A stretch of 64,000 nucleotides of DNA, taken from NCBI RefSeq assembly GCF_029813775.1, contig NZ_JARVKW010000008.1, positions 147,829-211,828 of the forward strand, in the 5' to 3' direction. Below are positions 8,044 through 16,368 of this stretch, piece by piece. This DNA comes from Streptomyces sp. DH24. Lineage in GTDB: Bacteria > Actinomycetota > Actinomycetes > Streptomycetales > Streptomycetaceae. A program made the translations under genes and the position numbers. The notes beneath the pieces are model-generated. The model was not told the origin of the DNA. It did not search any database and worked only from the letters and a program-made list of their open reading frames with translations. The number at the start of each line of letters is the position of its first letter. Within the stretch, counting starts at the first letter, position 1.

Positions 8044-8750
8044 CGGGTCACCCCCGTCGCCGCCGCGCCCTCGGCCACGACCGTGCCGTCCATGAGCGAC
8101 ACCTCACGGTCCGCGTACGCCGCCACCTGCGCGTCGTGCGTGATCAGCAGCACCGCCGTGCCCGCCTCCCGGGCCGTGCGCACCAGCGCCGTCATCACCT
8201 GCTCGCCCGCCAGCGAGTCCAGGGCGCCCGTCGGCTCGTCCGCGAACACCACCCTCGGGCCGGTCACCAGGGCCCGCGCCAGCGCCGCACGCTGCGCCTG
8301 ACCGCCGCTCATCTCGCCCGGCCGCAGGTCCCCCTGCCCGCGCACCCCGAACCGCTCCAGCCACTCACCGGCCCGCTCCCGCGCCCGCGCCCGGGAGGTG
8401 CCGGCCAGCATCAGCGGCAGGGCCACGTTGTCGAGGGCGGTCAGCTCGGGGATGAGCTGCCCGAACTGGAAGACCACCCCGAACTCGGTGCGGCGCAGCT
8501 CGCTCAGCCGCTTCTCCGGCAGCGTGTCGAGGCGCTGCCCGTCGTACGTCACCGAGCCGCCGTCCGGGCGGACGATGCCGGCGAGGCAGTGCAGCAGCGT
8601 CGACTTCCCGCTGCCGCTGGCGCCGGTGACGGCGAGGACCTCGCCCGCCCGCAGGTCGGCCGAGGCGCCGCGCAGGGCCTGCGTCCTGCCGTGCGTCTTG
8701 ACCAGGTCCCGGGCCGCGAGGAGCGGCTCCCTGGTGTCCACGTCGTTCAT
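8040..8750 (-). CDS. ABC transporter ATP-binding protein (LolD/MacB type)
   Basis: A 236-residue ATPase. Walker A GASGSGKST is at about residues 43-51, the Q-loop lies in VVFQFGQLIPELT, the signature reads EMSGGQAQRAALARAL, Walker B is VVFADEPTGALD and the switch His is in LLITHD. The ATG start overlaps the upstream PadR stop (ATGA), and its own stop overlaps the permease start. The three genes are therefore one tightly coupled operon. DEPTGALDS is typical of the MacB/LolD export class. Confidence 0.92.
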   Translation of the reverse strand: MNDVDTREPLLAARDLVKTHGRTQALRGASADLRAGEVLAVTGASGSGKSTLLHCLAGIVRPDGGSVTYDGQRLDTLPEKRLSELRRTEFGVVFQFGQLIPELTALDNVALPLMLAGTSRARARERAGEWLERFGVRGQGDLRPGEMSGGQAQRAALARALVTGPRVVFADEPTGALDSLAGEQVMTALVRTAREAGTAVLLITHDAQVAAYADREVSLMDGTVVAEGAAATGVTR

Positions 8751-9280
8751 GCTGCGTCGACCTCCGCGGTCAGGGTGGACAGCCGGGCCGCCGTGGTGTT
8801 CATCCAGCGGAGGTCGGCGTCGAGGTGGTTGAGGGCGTAGTCCGCCGAGAGCACGGTCGCCAGGTCGGCGCCGCCCGCGGTCTTGACCGCCGTGAGCTCG
8901 CGCATCCGCGCCATGTGGGCGGCGCGCTGGGCCCGCAGGTAGGCGGCGGGGTCGCCGCCGCCGAGGATCGCGACGACGACCTTGGCGAAGATCTCGTTCG
9001 TCACGAAGGGCGCGGGCGGCGCGATCTCGGCGGCCCAGCGGGCGAGTTCGCGGGCGCCGTCGGGCGTCGGCCGGTACACCGTCCGCTCCGGGCCGCCGTC
9101 GGAGTCGGTGCCGTCGACCTCGGCGAGGCCGTCCCGGACCAGGCGTTGCAGGGTCGTGTAGACCTGCCCGTAGGCCAGCGGGCGGGCCTGCGGAAAGCGT
9201 TCGTCGTGCCGTCGCTTCAGGTCGTAGCCATGGCTCGGCCCCGAGGCGAGCAGCCCCAGCAGGATGTGGCGGGTGCTCAT
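8747..9280 (-). CDS. PadR-family transcriptional regulator
   Basis: A 177-residue repressor with the PadR winged helix at residues 1-80. The motifs HILLGLLASGPSHGYDL and AYGQVYTTLQRLVRDGLAE are diagnostic, as is YRPTPDGARELARW. The C-terminal helical dimerisation region is at about 95-170. It is first in an operon with an ABC ATPase and permease, so it probably senses a compound exported by that pair. A 15-bp palindrome ending 25 bp upstream of the start is its likely operator. CATACT seven bases before the ATG may be a -10 element for a nearly leaderless message. Confidence 0.9.
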   Translation of the reverse strand: MSTRHILLGLLASGPSHGYDLKRRHDERFPQARPLAYGQVYTTLQRLVRDGLAEVDGTDSDGGPERTVYRPTPDGARELARWAAEIAPPAPFVTNEIFAKVVVAILGGGDPAAYLRAQRAAHMARMRELTAVKTAGGADLATVLSADYALNHLDADLRWMNTTAARLSTLTAEVDAA

Positions 9281-9290
9281 GAAGATCAGT

Positions 9291-9314
9291 ATGTACTGAG
9301 TACATGTACTGAGT
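9291..9314. promoter_or_regulatory. PadR operator: palindrome plus repeat half
   Basis: ATGTACTGAGTACAT (9291-9305) is a perfect 15-bp palindrome with the ATGT...ACAT ends typical of PadR sites. An extra copy of ATGTACTGAGT follows at 9304-9314, giving two overlapping copies of the half-site in the same orientation. It lies just upstream of the padR-ABC operon, over the expected promoter. Confidence 0.7.
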
Positions 9315-9376
9315 GAATAGTCGGCGGCGAGAAAGTCGGCGAGAAAGTCCCGCGATGGCTCCCCGGGGTGTGGGCC

Positions 9377-12268
9377 TCAGTCGGCCGCGGGCTGCTCGGC
9401 GACGGCGTACGCCTCCACCGACCACAGCGAGTACCCGTACTCGGTGGCTCGCCTGTCGCCCTGCACGCGTACGTACCGCACGTCCCGCTCGTCCATCCGG
9501 ACCGACTCCCGGCCGCCGCGGCCGTCCCGCACGGTCGCCGCCGTGCGCCAGCGGCGGCCGTCGGCGGACACCTGGACGCGGTACGCGGCGGCGTACGCGT
9601 CCTGCCAGTGCAGCACCACCCGGCCGAGCCGCACCGGGCGGGGCAGCTCCAGCTGCCACCAGGCACCGTCCTCCACCGGCGACGACCAACGCGTCCCGAA
9701 ATCGCCGTCGTTCGCCGCCGACGCCGGGAAGTCCGGCGTCTCGTCGCCCGACGAACGCGCCGTGCCGGTGCGCGCCAGGTCCGGCCCCCCGGTGCGCGGG
9801 AACGCCCGCACGGTGAGCGTGCGGGTCACCCCGCCGAACCCGATCCGGACGTCGTACGACCGGGCCGGTGTCCCCGCCGCCACACTCACCTCGACCGGGA
9901 CGTCCACGGTCGTGCCGCGCGGCAGCGTCAACGGGTCCTCGGGAAGCCGCACCCGGACGCCCTCGGGCGCCTCGGCGGTGAGCCTGCCGCGCACGTCGGC
10001 CGGACGCAGCGACCTCAGACGCGCCGTCAGCCGCTCCCCGCCGCCGATCTCCACGTCCGCCCGCTCCCGCGTCAGCTCCAGCGCCGCGTCCGGGGAGTCG
10101 TCGAACCACGGGACCACGTGCCGCACGCCGCCGGGGCCGGTGCCGGTCACCCGGACCGCGTCGGCGCGCAGCCCCGCCGACGCCTCGGTGGCGCCCGCCC
10201 CGTCCAGCCGGCCCACCCGGCGCCAGCCCTCGCCCGGCACATGGATCTCGACGTCGCCCTCGGTGCCCGGCTCGGCCAGCACCGTCACCGCCGACAGGGA
10301 CCGGGCCTGCGGGAAACGGACCGTGTGCGCGTCCGCCGCGTCGCCCGCCGTCGTCACCGGCTCGCGGTCGATGCCCGTCCACGTCCGGTACGCCTTCTGC
10401 GCGCGGGCGAGGAACGGGTCCAGCACGCCCTTGCCGACCGTCACCCGGGCCGAGCCCAGCCGCTCCCGCAGCTCCCCGAGCCTCCGGTACGCCGTCCAGG
10501 CCGCCGCCGCGTCCCCGGAGCGCTGCGCCCGCAGCATGTCCAGCGCCGTCGTGCCGGCCTCGCCGTACCGGGCCAACTGCTCGGCCCACGGCGCGACCTC
10601 CCGGCCCAGGGCCGTGCCGGAGAGCCGCTCGGGTAGGTCCCGCAGCACGCCGAAGGTATCCCGCAGACGGCGCTCCTCGGGGGTGCCCGCGCGGTCCGCC
10701 GCCTGTGCGCGCGCCTGCCAGTACGCCGCCATCAGCGGACGCAGATACGCCGACTCGTCCGCGCCCAGCACCGACGACGCGTCGTTCCCGGCCAGCGCCG
10801 CCAGGGCCTCCTCGCGGCGGTCGTCGCCCGCCGACAGGTCGTCGATCGCCGCCCGCCAGGACTCCTGCGGCCGGTAGGCGCGCGGGTTCCAGGCGTAGTC
10901 GGCGGCCGTGAACAGCGGGATGCGGGACGCCTCCGGCTGCTCCATCGCATTGGCCAGCACGGCGGCCGAACCGGTCGCGACAGCGGGCTCGCGGCCCTGG
11001 TAGGGGCCCAGGAACACCCGGCCGGGCGCGTAGTCGTTGACCGGGTAGTTGTCCATCGTGACCAGCGGATGCCGGCCGAACACCCGCCGCGCCTCGGCCA
11101 GTTCGCGACCCGTGATGGTCCGCGGCACCACGCCCACGCCGGTCCACGCCACCTCGACGCCCGCCGCCAGCTCCCCGGCCAGCGCGTTCCGGTACGGCGT
11201 CGCGCCGTCCTCGTAGTACTCCGTCGGCATCAAGGACAGGGCCGCCGCCTCCGGGTGACGGTCCGCCAGGTGCCGGGCGACCGCGTTCGCCACCCGCGCC
11301 TGCGCCCGCGCCGCCGCCCGCGGCCCCGACCCGAACGTCCCGGCGTCCGCGTCACAGTGCCACTCGCTGTAGCTGACGTCCTGGAACTGCAGCTGGAAGG
11401 CGCGGAAGCCCAGCGCCCACATCGCGTCCAGCTTGCGCGTCAGCGCCCGCACGTCCTCGTCCGACGCGAAGCACATCGCCTGCCCCGGCGCCACCGCCCA
11501 GCCCAGCGTCACGTGATTGCTGCGGGCCCGCTCGGCCAGTTCCCGGAACTCCGCGCGCCGCTGTGTCGGGTACGGCTCACGCCAGCGCGCCTGCCGGTGC
11601 GGGTCGTCGCCGGGGGCGTACAGATACCGGTTCTGCTTCGTGCGGCCCATGAAGTCCAGCTGCGCCAGGCGCTGCGCGTGCGTCCACGGGGTGCCGTAGA
11701 AGCCCTCCGTGATGCCGCGCACGGCGGTGCCCGGCCAGTCGCGCACCTCGACGGCCGAGATCGTGCCGTCCTCGCGCACCAGCTGACGCAGCGTCTGCAC
11801 GGCGTGGAACAACCCGTCAGGACCGGCCCCCGACAGCATGACGCCGCCGCTGCCGACGGTCAGCCGGTAGCCCCCGGACGGCAGCTCGTGCCGCGCGTCC
11901 CCGCGGGACCTCTCCCGGCCCGCCCGCACCACCAGCGCGCCCGCGGGCAGCGGCTCGCCCGCGGCGACGGCCGTGATCCGGCGCGCGCCCGCCTCCCGCA
12001 GCAGCGCCCGCAGCGCCTCGACGGCGTACGGGTCCGCCGTCCCGTCCGCGACCAGCGCGACCTCCTCGGTGACCGCGACCGGCGCGCCGTTCGCCCGCAG
12101 CGACTGGGGACGCGGCCACACCGCGACATCCGGCCCGGCCGAGTCAGGAGAGGACGTGGCCGTACCGGGCGCCGGCGGCGCCGCGACGGCGGCGGGCGTC
12201 GCACCTAGAGCGCCCGCGACGACGGCGAACGCGAGGGCGGCGGCCCTCTTCCTGCGTCCGAACTGCAC
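9377..12268 (-). CDS. secreted GH84-type beta-N-acetylglucosaminidase with CBM32
   Basis: A 963-residue exported enzyme. The Sec signal peptide is at residues 1-30 (RRKRAAALAFAVVAGALGA...AVAA) and a GH20b-like N-domain at about 45-175. The GH84 catalytic domain spans about 180-480 with RGITEGFYGTPWTH, TEYYED, EVAWTGVGVV and AADYAWNP. A helical region follows, then beta-sandwich linkers, then a C-terminal F5/8-type CBM32 (about 825-960, WWQLELPRPVRLGRVVLHW). At the site where GH84 enzymes carry the catalytic Asp-Asp pair this protein reads LQFQDVSYSEWHC, so the first Asp is Gln296 and only Asp297 is kept. Likely substrates are GlcNAc-containing glycoconjugates. It is monocistronic; a direct repeat lies upstream. 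Confidence 0.85.
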   Translation of the reverse strand: MQFGRRKRAAALAFAVVAGALGATPAAVAAPPAPGTATSSPDSAGPDVAVWPRPQSLRANGAPVAVTEEVALVADGTADPYAVEALRALLREAGARRITAVAAGEPLPAGALVVRAGRERSRGDARHELPSGGYRLTVGSGGVMLSGAGPDGLFHAVQTLRQLVREDGTISAVEVRDWPGTAVRGITEGFYGTPWTHAQRLAQLDFMGRTKQNRYLYAPGDDPHRQARWREPYPTQRRAEFRELAERARSNHVTLGWAVAPGQAMCFASDEDVRALTRKLDAMWALGFRAFQLQFQDVSYSEWHCDADAGTFGSGPRAAARAQARVANAVARHLADRHPEAAALSLMPTEYYEDGATPYRNALAGELAAGVEVAWTGVGVVPRTITGRELAEARRVFGRHPLVTMDNYPVNDYAPGRVFLGPYQGREPAVATGSAAVLANAMEQPEASRIPLFTAADYAWNPRAYRPQESWRAAIDDLSAGDDRREEALAALAGNDASSVLGADESAYLRPLMAAYWQARAQAADRAGTPEERRLRDTFGVLRDLPERLSGTALGREVAPWAEQLARYGEAGTTALDMLRAQRSGDAAAAWTAYRRLGELRERLGSARVTVGKGVLDPFLARAQKAYRTWTGIDREPVTTAGDAADAHTVRFPQARSLSAVTVLAEPGTEGDVEIHVPGEGWRRVGRLDGAGATEASAGLRADAVRVTGTGPGGVRHVVPWFDDSPDAALELTRERADVEIGGGERLTARLRSLRPADVRGRLTAEAPEGVRVRLPEDPLTLPRGTTVDVPVEVSVAAGTPARSYDVRIGFGGVTRTLTVRAFPRTGGPDLARTGTARSSGDETPDFPASAANDGDFGTRWSSPVEDGAWWQLELPRPVRLGRVVLHWQDAYAAAYRVQVSADGRRWRTAATVRDGRGGRESVRMDERDVRYVRVQGDRRATEYGYSLWSVEAYAVAEQPAAD

Positions 12269-12298
12269 GGGCCCCCTCCTGGTCGCTCTACGTTGCCC

Positions 12299-12341
12299 GA
12301 CGTGCGTGTCCGCGTCACCTCGACGTACGTGTCCGCGTCAC
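12299..12341. repeat. direct repeat upstream of the GH84 gene
   Basis: Two 20-bp copies (12299-12318 and 12322-12341) differ at one base and are spaced 23 bp start to start, about two helical turns. They begin 31 bp upstream of the GH84 start codon, in its promoter region. Each copy contains the core TGTCCGCGTCAC. They look like tandem sites for a transcription factor; I do not recognise which one. Confidence 0.5.
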
Positions 12342-12563
12342 AGAGAGCACTCACAGGGACACAGAGCACCGAGCCCACCATCCGCGCGGTGAAGGTGTCA
12401 ACGACAGTGGCCGTTGTGGGTTGTTTGCCCCGGCCTGCGAGGTGGGCAAGGCTGAAGGATGTGACCAGGAACACGATGTCCGTCTCAACGTGCCTGCCTT
12501 CGCGCGCACTGGGTAGGGCTGCATCGACCCCGCACACGCGCCGTGCCCCACAAGGAGGCCCCC

Positions 12564-12866
12564 GTGGCTGTACCGGTACACGTTCCGATTCCCGCCCCGT
12601 CCAAACCCGTGGCGGAGTCGTCCGCCGAACCCGACACCGCACGCCTGTGCGTGTTCAGCGCGGAGGGAACCTGCGCCGAGGCCCCGCTGACCAGCGAGCC
12701 GCCGCTGCCCGACGCCGAACCCCTCACCAGTGAGCCGCCCCTGGCCGACGTCGCCCCGCTGGCCAGCGAACCCGACACCTACCCGGCGGCGTCGTACCCG
12801 GACTACCCGGGCCACGACTACCAGGACTTCCCCGACACCCCGGACCTCTTCCGCCCGGAGCCCTAG
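12564..12866 (+). CDS. small acidic proline-rich protein abutting malQ
   Basis: About 100 residues, hypothetical. GTG 12564 is preferred over the in-frame GTG at 12543 because AAGGAGG sits at 12552-12558. The sequence is mostly disordered: a Pro/Val/Ala start (VPVHVPIPAPSKPV), one short stretch with two Cys (LCVFSAEGTCAE), three degenerate repeats of the form PLTSEPPL-P/A-D, and a Tyr/Asp-rich tail (YPDYPGHDYQDFPDTPD). Its stop codon is immediately followed by the malQ ATG with no spacer, so the two are translationally linked. I know no function for it. Confidence 0.6.
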   Translation: MAVPVHVPIPAPSKPVAESSAEPDTARLCVFSAEGTCAEAPLTSEPPLPDAEPLTSEPPLADVAPLASEPDTYPAASYPDYPGHDYQDFPDTPDLFRPEP

Positions 12867-14975
12867 ATGACCGCGCCCCAGCCGGCCGAGCCCCCCGCCG
12901 AGGAACTGTCCCGGCTCGCCGACCTGCACGGCGTCGCCACCTCCTACAGCCCCTCCCCGGACCGTACGGTCACCGCCTCGGCCACCGCGCTCACGGCCGC
13001 GCTCGGCGCCCTCGGCGTCGACGCGAGCGGCCCCGCGGCCGTGCGCGCCGCGCTCGCCGACCGGGAACGGGAACTGCGCGGACGGCTGCTGCCGCCGACC
13101 GTGGTGTGCTGGGGCACCGCGGCACCGGCCGCCCTGGCCGCGCTGCCCGACGGCACCCGGCTGCGCATCGAGACCGAACAGGGCGAGACCCGCGCCGCCG
13201 CCGACCACCTCCCGCCCGGCGTCCACCGGCTGACCGCCACCGCCCCCGACGGGCGCACCGCCACCGCCCACCTGATCGCCGCCCCGCCCCGGCTGCCCAC
13301 GCCCCGGGGCCGCTGCTACGGGCTCCTCGTCCAGCTGTACTCCCTGCTGTCCCGCCGCTCCTGGGGCATGGGCGACCTCGGTGACCTCGGCGAGCTGACC
13401 GCCTGGGCCGGACGCGTCGTCGGCGCCGGATTCGTGCAGGTCAACCCGCTGCACGCGGCCGTGCCCGGTGCCCCCACCGACCCCTCCCCGTACCGCCCCT
13501 CCTCCCGGCGCTTCCCCGACCCGGTGCACCTGCGCGTCGAGGACGTCCCCGAGTTCGCCCACGTCGCCGACCCCGACCGGGTGCGCGGCCTGCTGGAACG
13601 CGCCGCCCGGCTGCGCGAGGCCGTCCTCGGCAAGGGCGCCCTCATCGACCGCGACGCCGTGTGGGAGCTGAAGCGGGAGGCGCTGGAACTGATCCGCGAC
13701 GTGCCCCTCGGCCCCGGCCGGCGCGCCGCCTACTGCGACTTCCTCGCCGAGGAGGGCCAGGCCCTGGAGGACCACGCCACCTGGTACGCCCTCGCCGAGG
13801 TGCACGGACCCGACTGGCACCGCTGGCCCGCCGGACTGCGCGACCCCCGCTCCGCCGACACCGCGCGCGCCCGCGCCGAGCTGATGGACCGCGTCGACTT
13901 CCACTCCCGGCTCGCCTGGCTCACCGACGCCCAGCTCACCGCCGCGCAGCGCACCGCCCGTGAGGCCGGCATGCCGGTCGGGATCGTGCACGACCTCGCC
14001 GTCGGCGTGCACCCCGGCGGCGCCGACGCCTGGGCCCAGCAGGACCACTTCGCGGCCGGCATGTCCGTCGGCGCGCCCCCGGACGCCTTCAACGCCCGCG
14101 GCCAGGACTGGGGTCTGCCGCCCTGGCGCCCGGACCGGCTCGCCGCATCCGGTTACGAGCCCTTCCGCCGCCTGCTGCGCGCCCTGTTCCGGTACGCCGG
14201 CGCGCTGCGCATCGACCACGTCATGGGCCTGTTCCGGCTCTGGTGGGTGCCGCACGATCGGCCCCCCACCGAGGGCACCTACGTCCACTACGACGCCGAG
14301 GCCATGCTCGCCGTCCTCGTCCTGGAGGCCTCCCGCGCCGGAGCCGTCGTCGTCGGCGAGGACCTCGGCACCGTTGAACCCGGGGTGCGCGAGGCGCTGC
14401 GCGAGCGCGGGGTGCTCGGCACGTCGGTGCTGTGGTTCGAGCGGGACTGGGACGGCGACCGCCGCCCCCTGCCGCCCGACCGCTGGCGCGCCGACTGCCT
14501 CGCCACCGCCACCACGCACGACCTGCCGCCCACCGCCGCCCGCCTCACCGGCGAGCACGTCGAACTCCGCGACCGGCTCGGCCTGCTCACCCGCCCCTTC
14601 GAGGAGGAACGCGCCGAGGCGGCGGCCGACATCGGCGAGTGGCTCGACCGGCTCGCCGAACTCGGGCTGCTGCGCGGCACGGGCGTCGGGCACGGCACCA
14701 CCCGGGAGGAGATCGAGATCCAGGCCGTCCACCGGTTCCTGCTGCGCACCCCGGCCCGCATGGTCGGCGTCTGGCTCCCGGACGGCGTGGGCGACCGCCG
14801 CCCGCAGAACCTGCCCGGCACGTGGGACCAGTACCCGAACTGGCGCCTGCCCATAGCCGACTCCGAGGGGCGGCCGGTGACGCTGGAGGAACTCGCGGCA
14901 TCGCCCCGCCTGCACGCGCTGACGGACGTGCTGCGGGAAGGGGCGTCCGCGGACGGGCCGGACCGCTCCCGGTGA
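12867..14975 (+). CDS. malQ: 4-alpha-glucanotransferase (amylomaltase)
   Basis: A 702-residue GH77 enzyme that disproportionates maltodextrins by moving 1,4-alpha-glucan segments between chains, in cytosolic maltose/glycogen metabolism. An actinobacterial N-terminal extension (about 1-150) precedes the GH77 barrel. The nucleophile is Asp450 in RIDHVMGLFRLWW and the acid/base is Glu498 in GEDLGTVEPGVREAL. A third carboxylate lies in TTHDLPPTAA and the 250s-type loop in NPLHAAVPGAPTDPSPY. It starts directly after the stop of the small proline-rich gene. No malR-type box was recognised in the upstream region. Confidence 0.95.
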   Translation: MTAPQPAEPPAEELSRLADLHGVATSYSPSPDRTVTASATALTAALGALGVDASGPAAVRAALADRERELRGRLLPPTVVCWGTAAPAALAALPDGTRLRIETEQGETRAAADHLPPGVHRLTATAPDGRTATAHLIAAPPRLPTPRGRCYGLLVQLYSLLSRRSWGMGDLGDLGELTAWAGRVVGAGFVQVNPLHAAVPGAPTDPSPYRPSSRRFPDPVHLRVEDVPEFAHVADPDRVRGLLERAARLREAVLGKGALIDRDAVWELKREALELIRDVPLGPGRRAAYCDFLAEEGQALEDHATWYALAEVHGPDWHRWPAGLRDPRSADTARARAELMDRVDFHSRLAWLTDAQLTAAQRTAREAGMPVGIVHDLAVGVHPGGADAWAQQDHFAAGMSVGAPPDAFNARGQDWGLPPWRPDRLAASGYEPFRRLLRALFRYAGALRIDHVMGLFRLWWVPHDRPPTEGTYVHYDAEAMLAVLVLEASRAGAVVVGEDLGTVEPGVREALRERGVLGTSVLWFERDWDGDRRPLPPDRWRADCLATATTHDLPPTAARLTGEHVELRDRLGLLTRPFEEERAEAAADIGEWLDRLAELGLLRGTGVGHGTTREEIEIQAVHRFLLRTPARMVGVWLPDGVGDRRPQNLPGTWDQYPNWRLPIADSEGRPVTLEELAASPRLHALTDVLREGASADGPDRSR

Positions 14976-15015
14976 GGCCTGCCGTCCCGGCGGCCCGGGC
15001 CCGGCTGCCCGCCGG

Positions 15016-15167
15016 GCCGCGACGGGACGGGGCCGCGACGGGGCGGAGCCGCGACGGGGCGGGTCCGCGGGCCGCGGGCGGCGACGGGGCGGGTCGGCGG
15101 GTCGGCGGTCCGCGGGCGGCGACGGGGCGGGTCGGCGGTCCGCGGGCCGCGACGGGGCAGGTCGGGG
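15016..15167. repeat. degenerate G/C-rich short tandem array
   Basis: About eight imperfect copies of units such as GCCGCGACGGGGCG and GGTCGGCGGTCCGCGG fill the space after malQ. No ribosome site or coding signature is evident. It is one of four such arrays that follow gene ends in this window. Confidence 0.6.
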
Positions 15168-15254
15168 GCCCGGAAACCGGCTGGGGAACCGCTCGCAAAA
15201 CCCCGGGCCGGCCTCGTACGGCACCCCGGGCGCGCGCCCCGTTCGGGCGTTCGC

Positions 15255-15266
15255 TACTTTTGCACC
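15255..15266 (+). promoter_or_regulatory. putative leaderless promoter -10 element
   Basis: TACTTT followed by exactly six bases and the GTG start at 15267. This geometry places the transcription start at the initiation codon. No Shine-Dalgarno sequence is present, consistent with a leaderless message. Confidence 0.5.
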
Positions 15267-15524
15267 GTGGACAAGAAGAACGCCCTGCGCGCCGGCGCCC
15301 TGGCAGCCGGTACGGCGCTGATGATGCTGCTCATGTCGTCCCCCGCGCTCGCTGTCACGCGCGACGACGGTGACGACCCCGGGCCGGGCCTGAGCGTCAT
15401 CGAGACGCTGGGCTGGTTCGTCGTCGCCCCCATCGCGCTGTTCCTGGTCATCACGGCCGCCGTGATGGTCCTGGACCGGTCGACCATCCGCCACACCAAG
15501 CCGAAGGCCAAGGCCCAGGCCTGA
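15267..15524 (+). CDS. small exported membrane protein
   Basis: An 85-residue protein with a cleavable-looking signal (MDKKNALRAGALAAGTALMM...SSPALA, cleavage near residue 29). A short Asp-rich linker (RDDGDDPGPG), one membrane helix (about 43-66, IETLGWFVVAPIALFLVITAAVMV) and a basic cytosolic tail (IRHTKPKAKAQA) follow. It looks like a conserved Streptomyces small membrane protein of unknown role. There is no ribosome site; a -10 element directly before the start suggests leaderless translation. Confidence 0.7.
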   Translation: MDKKNALRAGALAAGTALMMLLMSSPALAVTRDDGDDPGPGLSVIETLGWFVVAPIALFLVITAAVMVLDRSTIRHTKPKAKAQA

Positions 15525-15594
15525 CACCGCCCGGTCCCGGCACCCGCCCGGGGCCCGGCCCGGACCGCGCCGCGGCCCGGCACACCCGCCCGAG

Positions 15595-15672
15595 GGCGCC
15601 GTCCTCGCCGCCGTACGCACGCCTGCGCGCCATCGCGCCGGGAACGCGCCGTACGACGACGAGGGCGGCGCC
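15595..15672. terminator. long imperfect hairpin between convergent genes
   Basis: Arms 15595-15617 and 15650-15672 pair over 23 bp with three mismatches, followed by TTT. The hairpin lies between the small membrane protein gene and the convergent marR gene. Confidence 0.5.
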
Positions 15673-15758
15673 TTTGCCGTGCGCGCGCCCGGGACGGCGG
15701 TCGCGTGGGGTGCGCCCGGGGCGGCGGTCGCGTGGGGTGACGCGGAGCCGCCGCTGCC

Positions 15759-16289
15759 TCAGTGATCGGCGCCCGGCGTACCCGTCAGCAACGCCCGCAG
15801 CAGGTCGGCCAGTTGACCGGCCTGTTCGTCGTCGAGGGTGGCCAGCGCGGCCGTCTGCGCGGCGAGACCGGCGCCGACCGCCTGGTCGATGAGGCCGAGG
15901 CCCTTCTCGGTGAGCGTCACCTGGAGGCCGCGGCGGTCGTGCGGGTCGGGGGAGCGGCGCAGCAGCCCCGCGCGCTCCAGCTTGTCGAGGCGGCCCGTCA
16001 TCCCGCCGGTGGTGAGCATGAGCGTCGCCGAGAGCTGCCGCGGCGAGAGCGTGTACGGCTCGCCGGAGCGGCGCAGCGTCGCCAGGACGTCGAACTCGCC
16101 GCGCGAGATCCCGAAGGGGGCGTACGCCTTCTCCATGCGGTCGCCCATCGCGCGGGAGAGGCGGAAGATCCGCCCGAACACCTCCATCGCGCGGGTGTCG
16201 AGATCGGGCCGCACCGCCGCCCACTGGCCGACGATCGCGTCGACGGGGTCCTGGCGCCGGTCCTCGCGCCGCTCGGGACGTGCACTCAT
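15759..16289 (-). CDS. MarR-family transcriptional regulator
   Basis: A 176-residue winged-helix regulator. A helical dimer region lies at both ends, and the wHTH is at about residues 65-130 (SRGEFDVLATLRRSG, LSATLMLTTGGMTGRLDKLE, and the wing PDPHDRRGLQVTLTEKG with the conserved DRR). ATG 16289 is chosen over the upstream in-frame TTG because GATACT lies exactly six bases ahead of it. It is divergent from an EamA exporter, and a 28-bp palindrome sits over the exporter promoter. It therefore probably represses the exporter and responds to a compound it carries. Confidence 0.9.
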   Translation of the reverse strand: MSARPERREDRRQDPVDAIVGQWAAVRPDLDTRAMEVFGRIFRLSRAMGDRMEKAYAPFGISRGEFDVLATLRRSGEPYTLSPRQLSATLMLTTGGMTGRLDKLERAGLLRRSPDPHDRRGLQVTLTEKGLGLIDQAVGAGLAAQTAALATLDDEQAGQLADLLRALLTGTPGADH

Positions 16290-16301
16290 GTGCCGAGTAT
16301 C
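16290..16301 (-). promoter_or_regulatory. putative leaderless -10 element of marR
   Basis: On the minus strand GATACT is followed by six bases and the ATG at 16289, with no Shine-Dalgarno sequence. This fits a leaderless transcript. Confidence 0.45.
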
Positions 16302-16334
16302 GGCCGCGGCAATGGTCGCACGCAAGAAAGCGGC

Positions 16335-16368
16335 TTGACGGTAAGTAGCTTAGAGCTAAGCTACTTAC
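16335..16368 (+). promoter_or_regulatory. EamA-exporter promoter covered by MarR-type palindrome
   Basis: A -35-like TTGACG (16335-16340), a 16-bp spacer and a -10-like TAAGCT (16357-16362) face the exporter gene. The palindrome 16341-16368 has perfect 13-bp arms (GTAAGTAGCTTAG / CTAAGCTACTTAC) around a 2-bp centre and covers the spacer and -10. Bound repressor would block RNA polymerase. The stretch is AT-rich compared with its surroundings. Confidence 0.75.

Noticed and set aside
15016..15167. CRISPR array
   Set aside because: The units are short, degenerate and contiguous with no unique spacers, and no cas genes are near.
12351..15620. A 1,089-codon minus-strand frame opposite malQ
   Set aside because: It is antisense to malQ, which has clear catalytic residues. 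It has no ribosome site and is explained by G/C-rich third positions.
16290..16325. TTG start 12 codons upstream for the MarR gene
   Set aside because: TTG has no ribosome site, and the downstream ATG has a -10 element with leaderless spacing.
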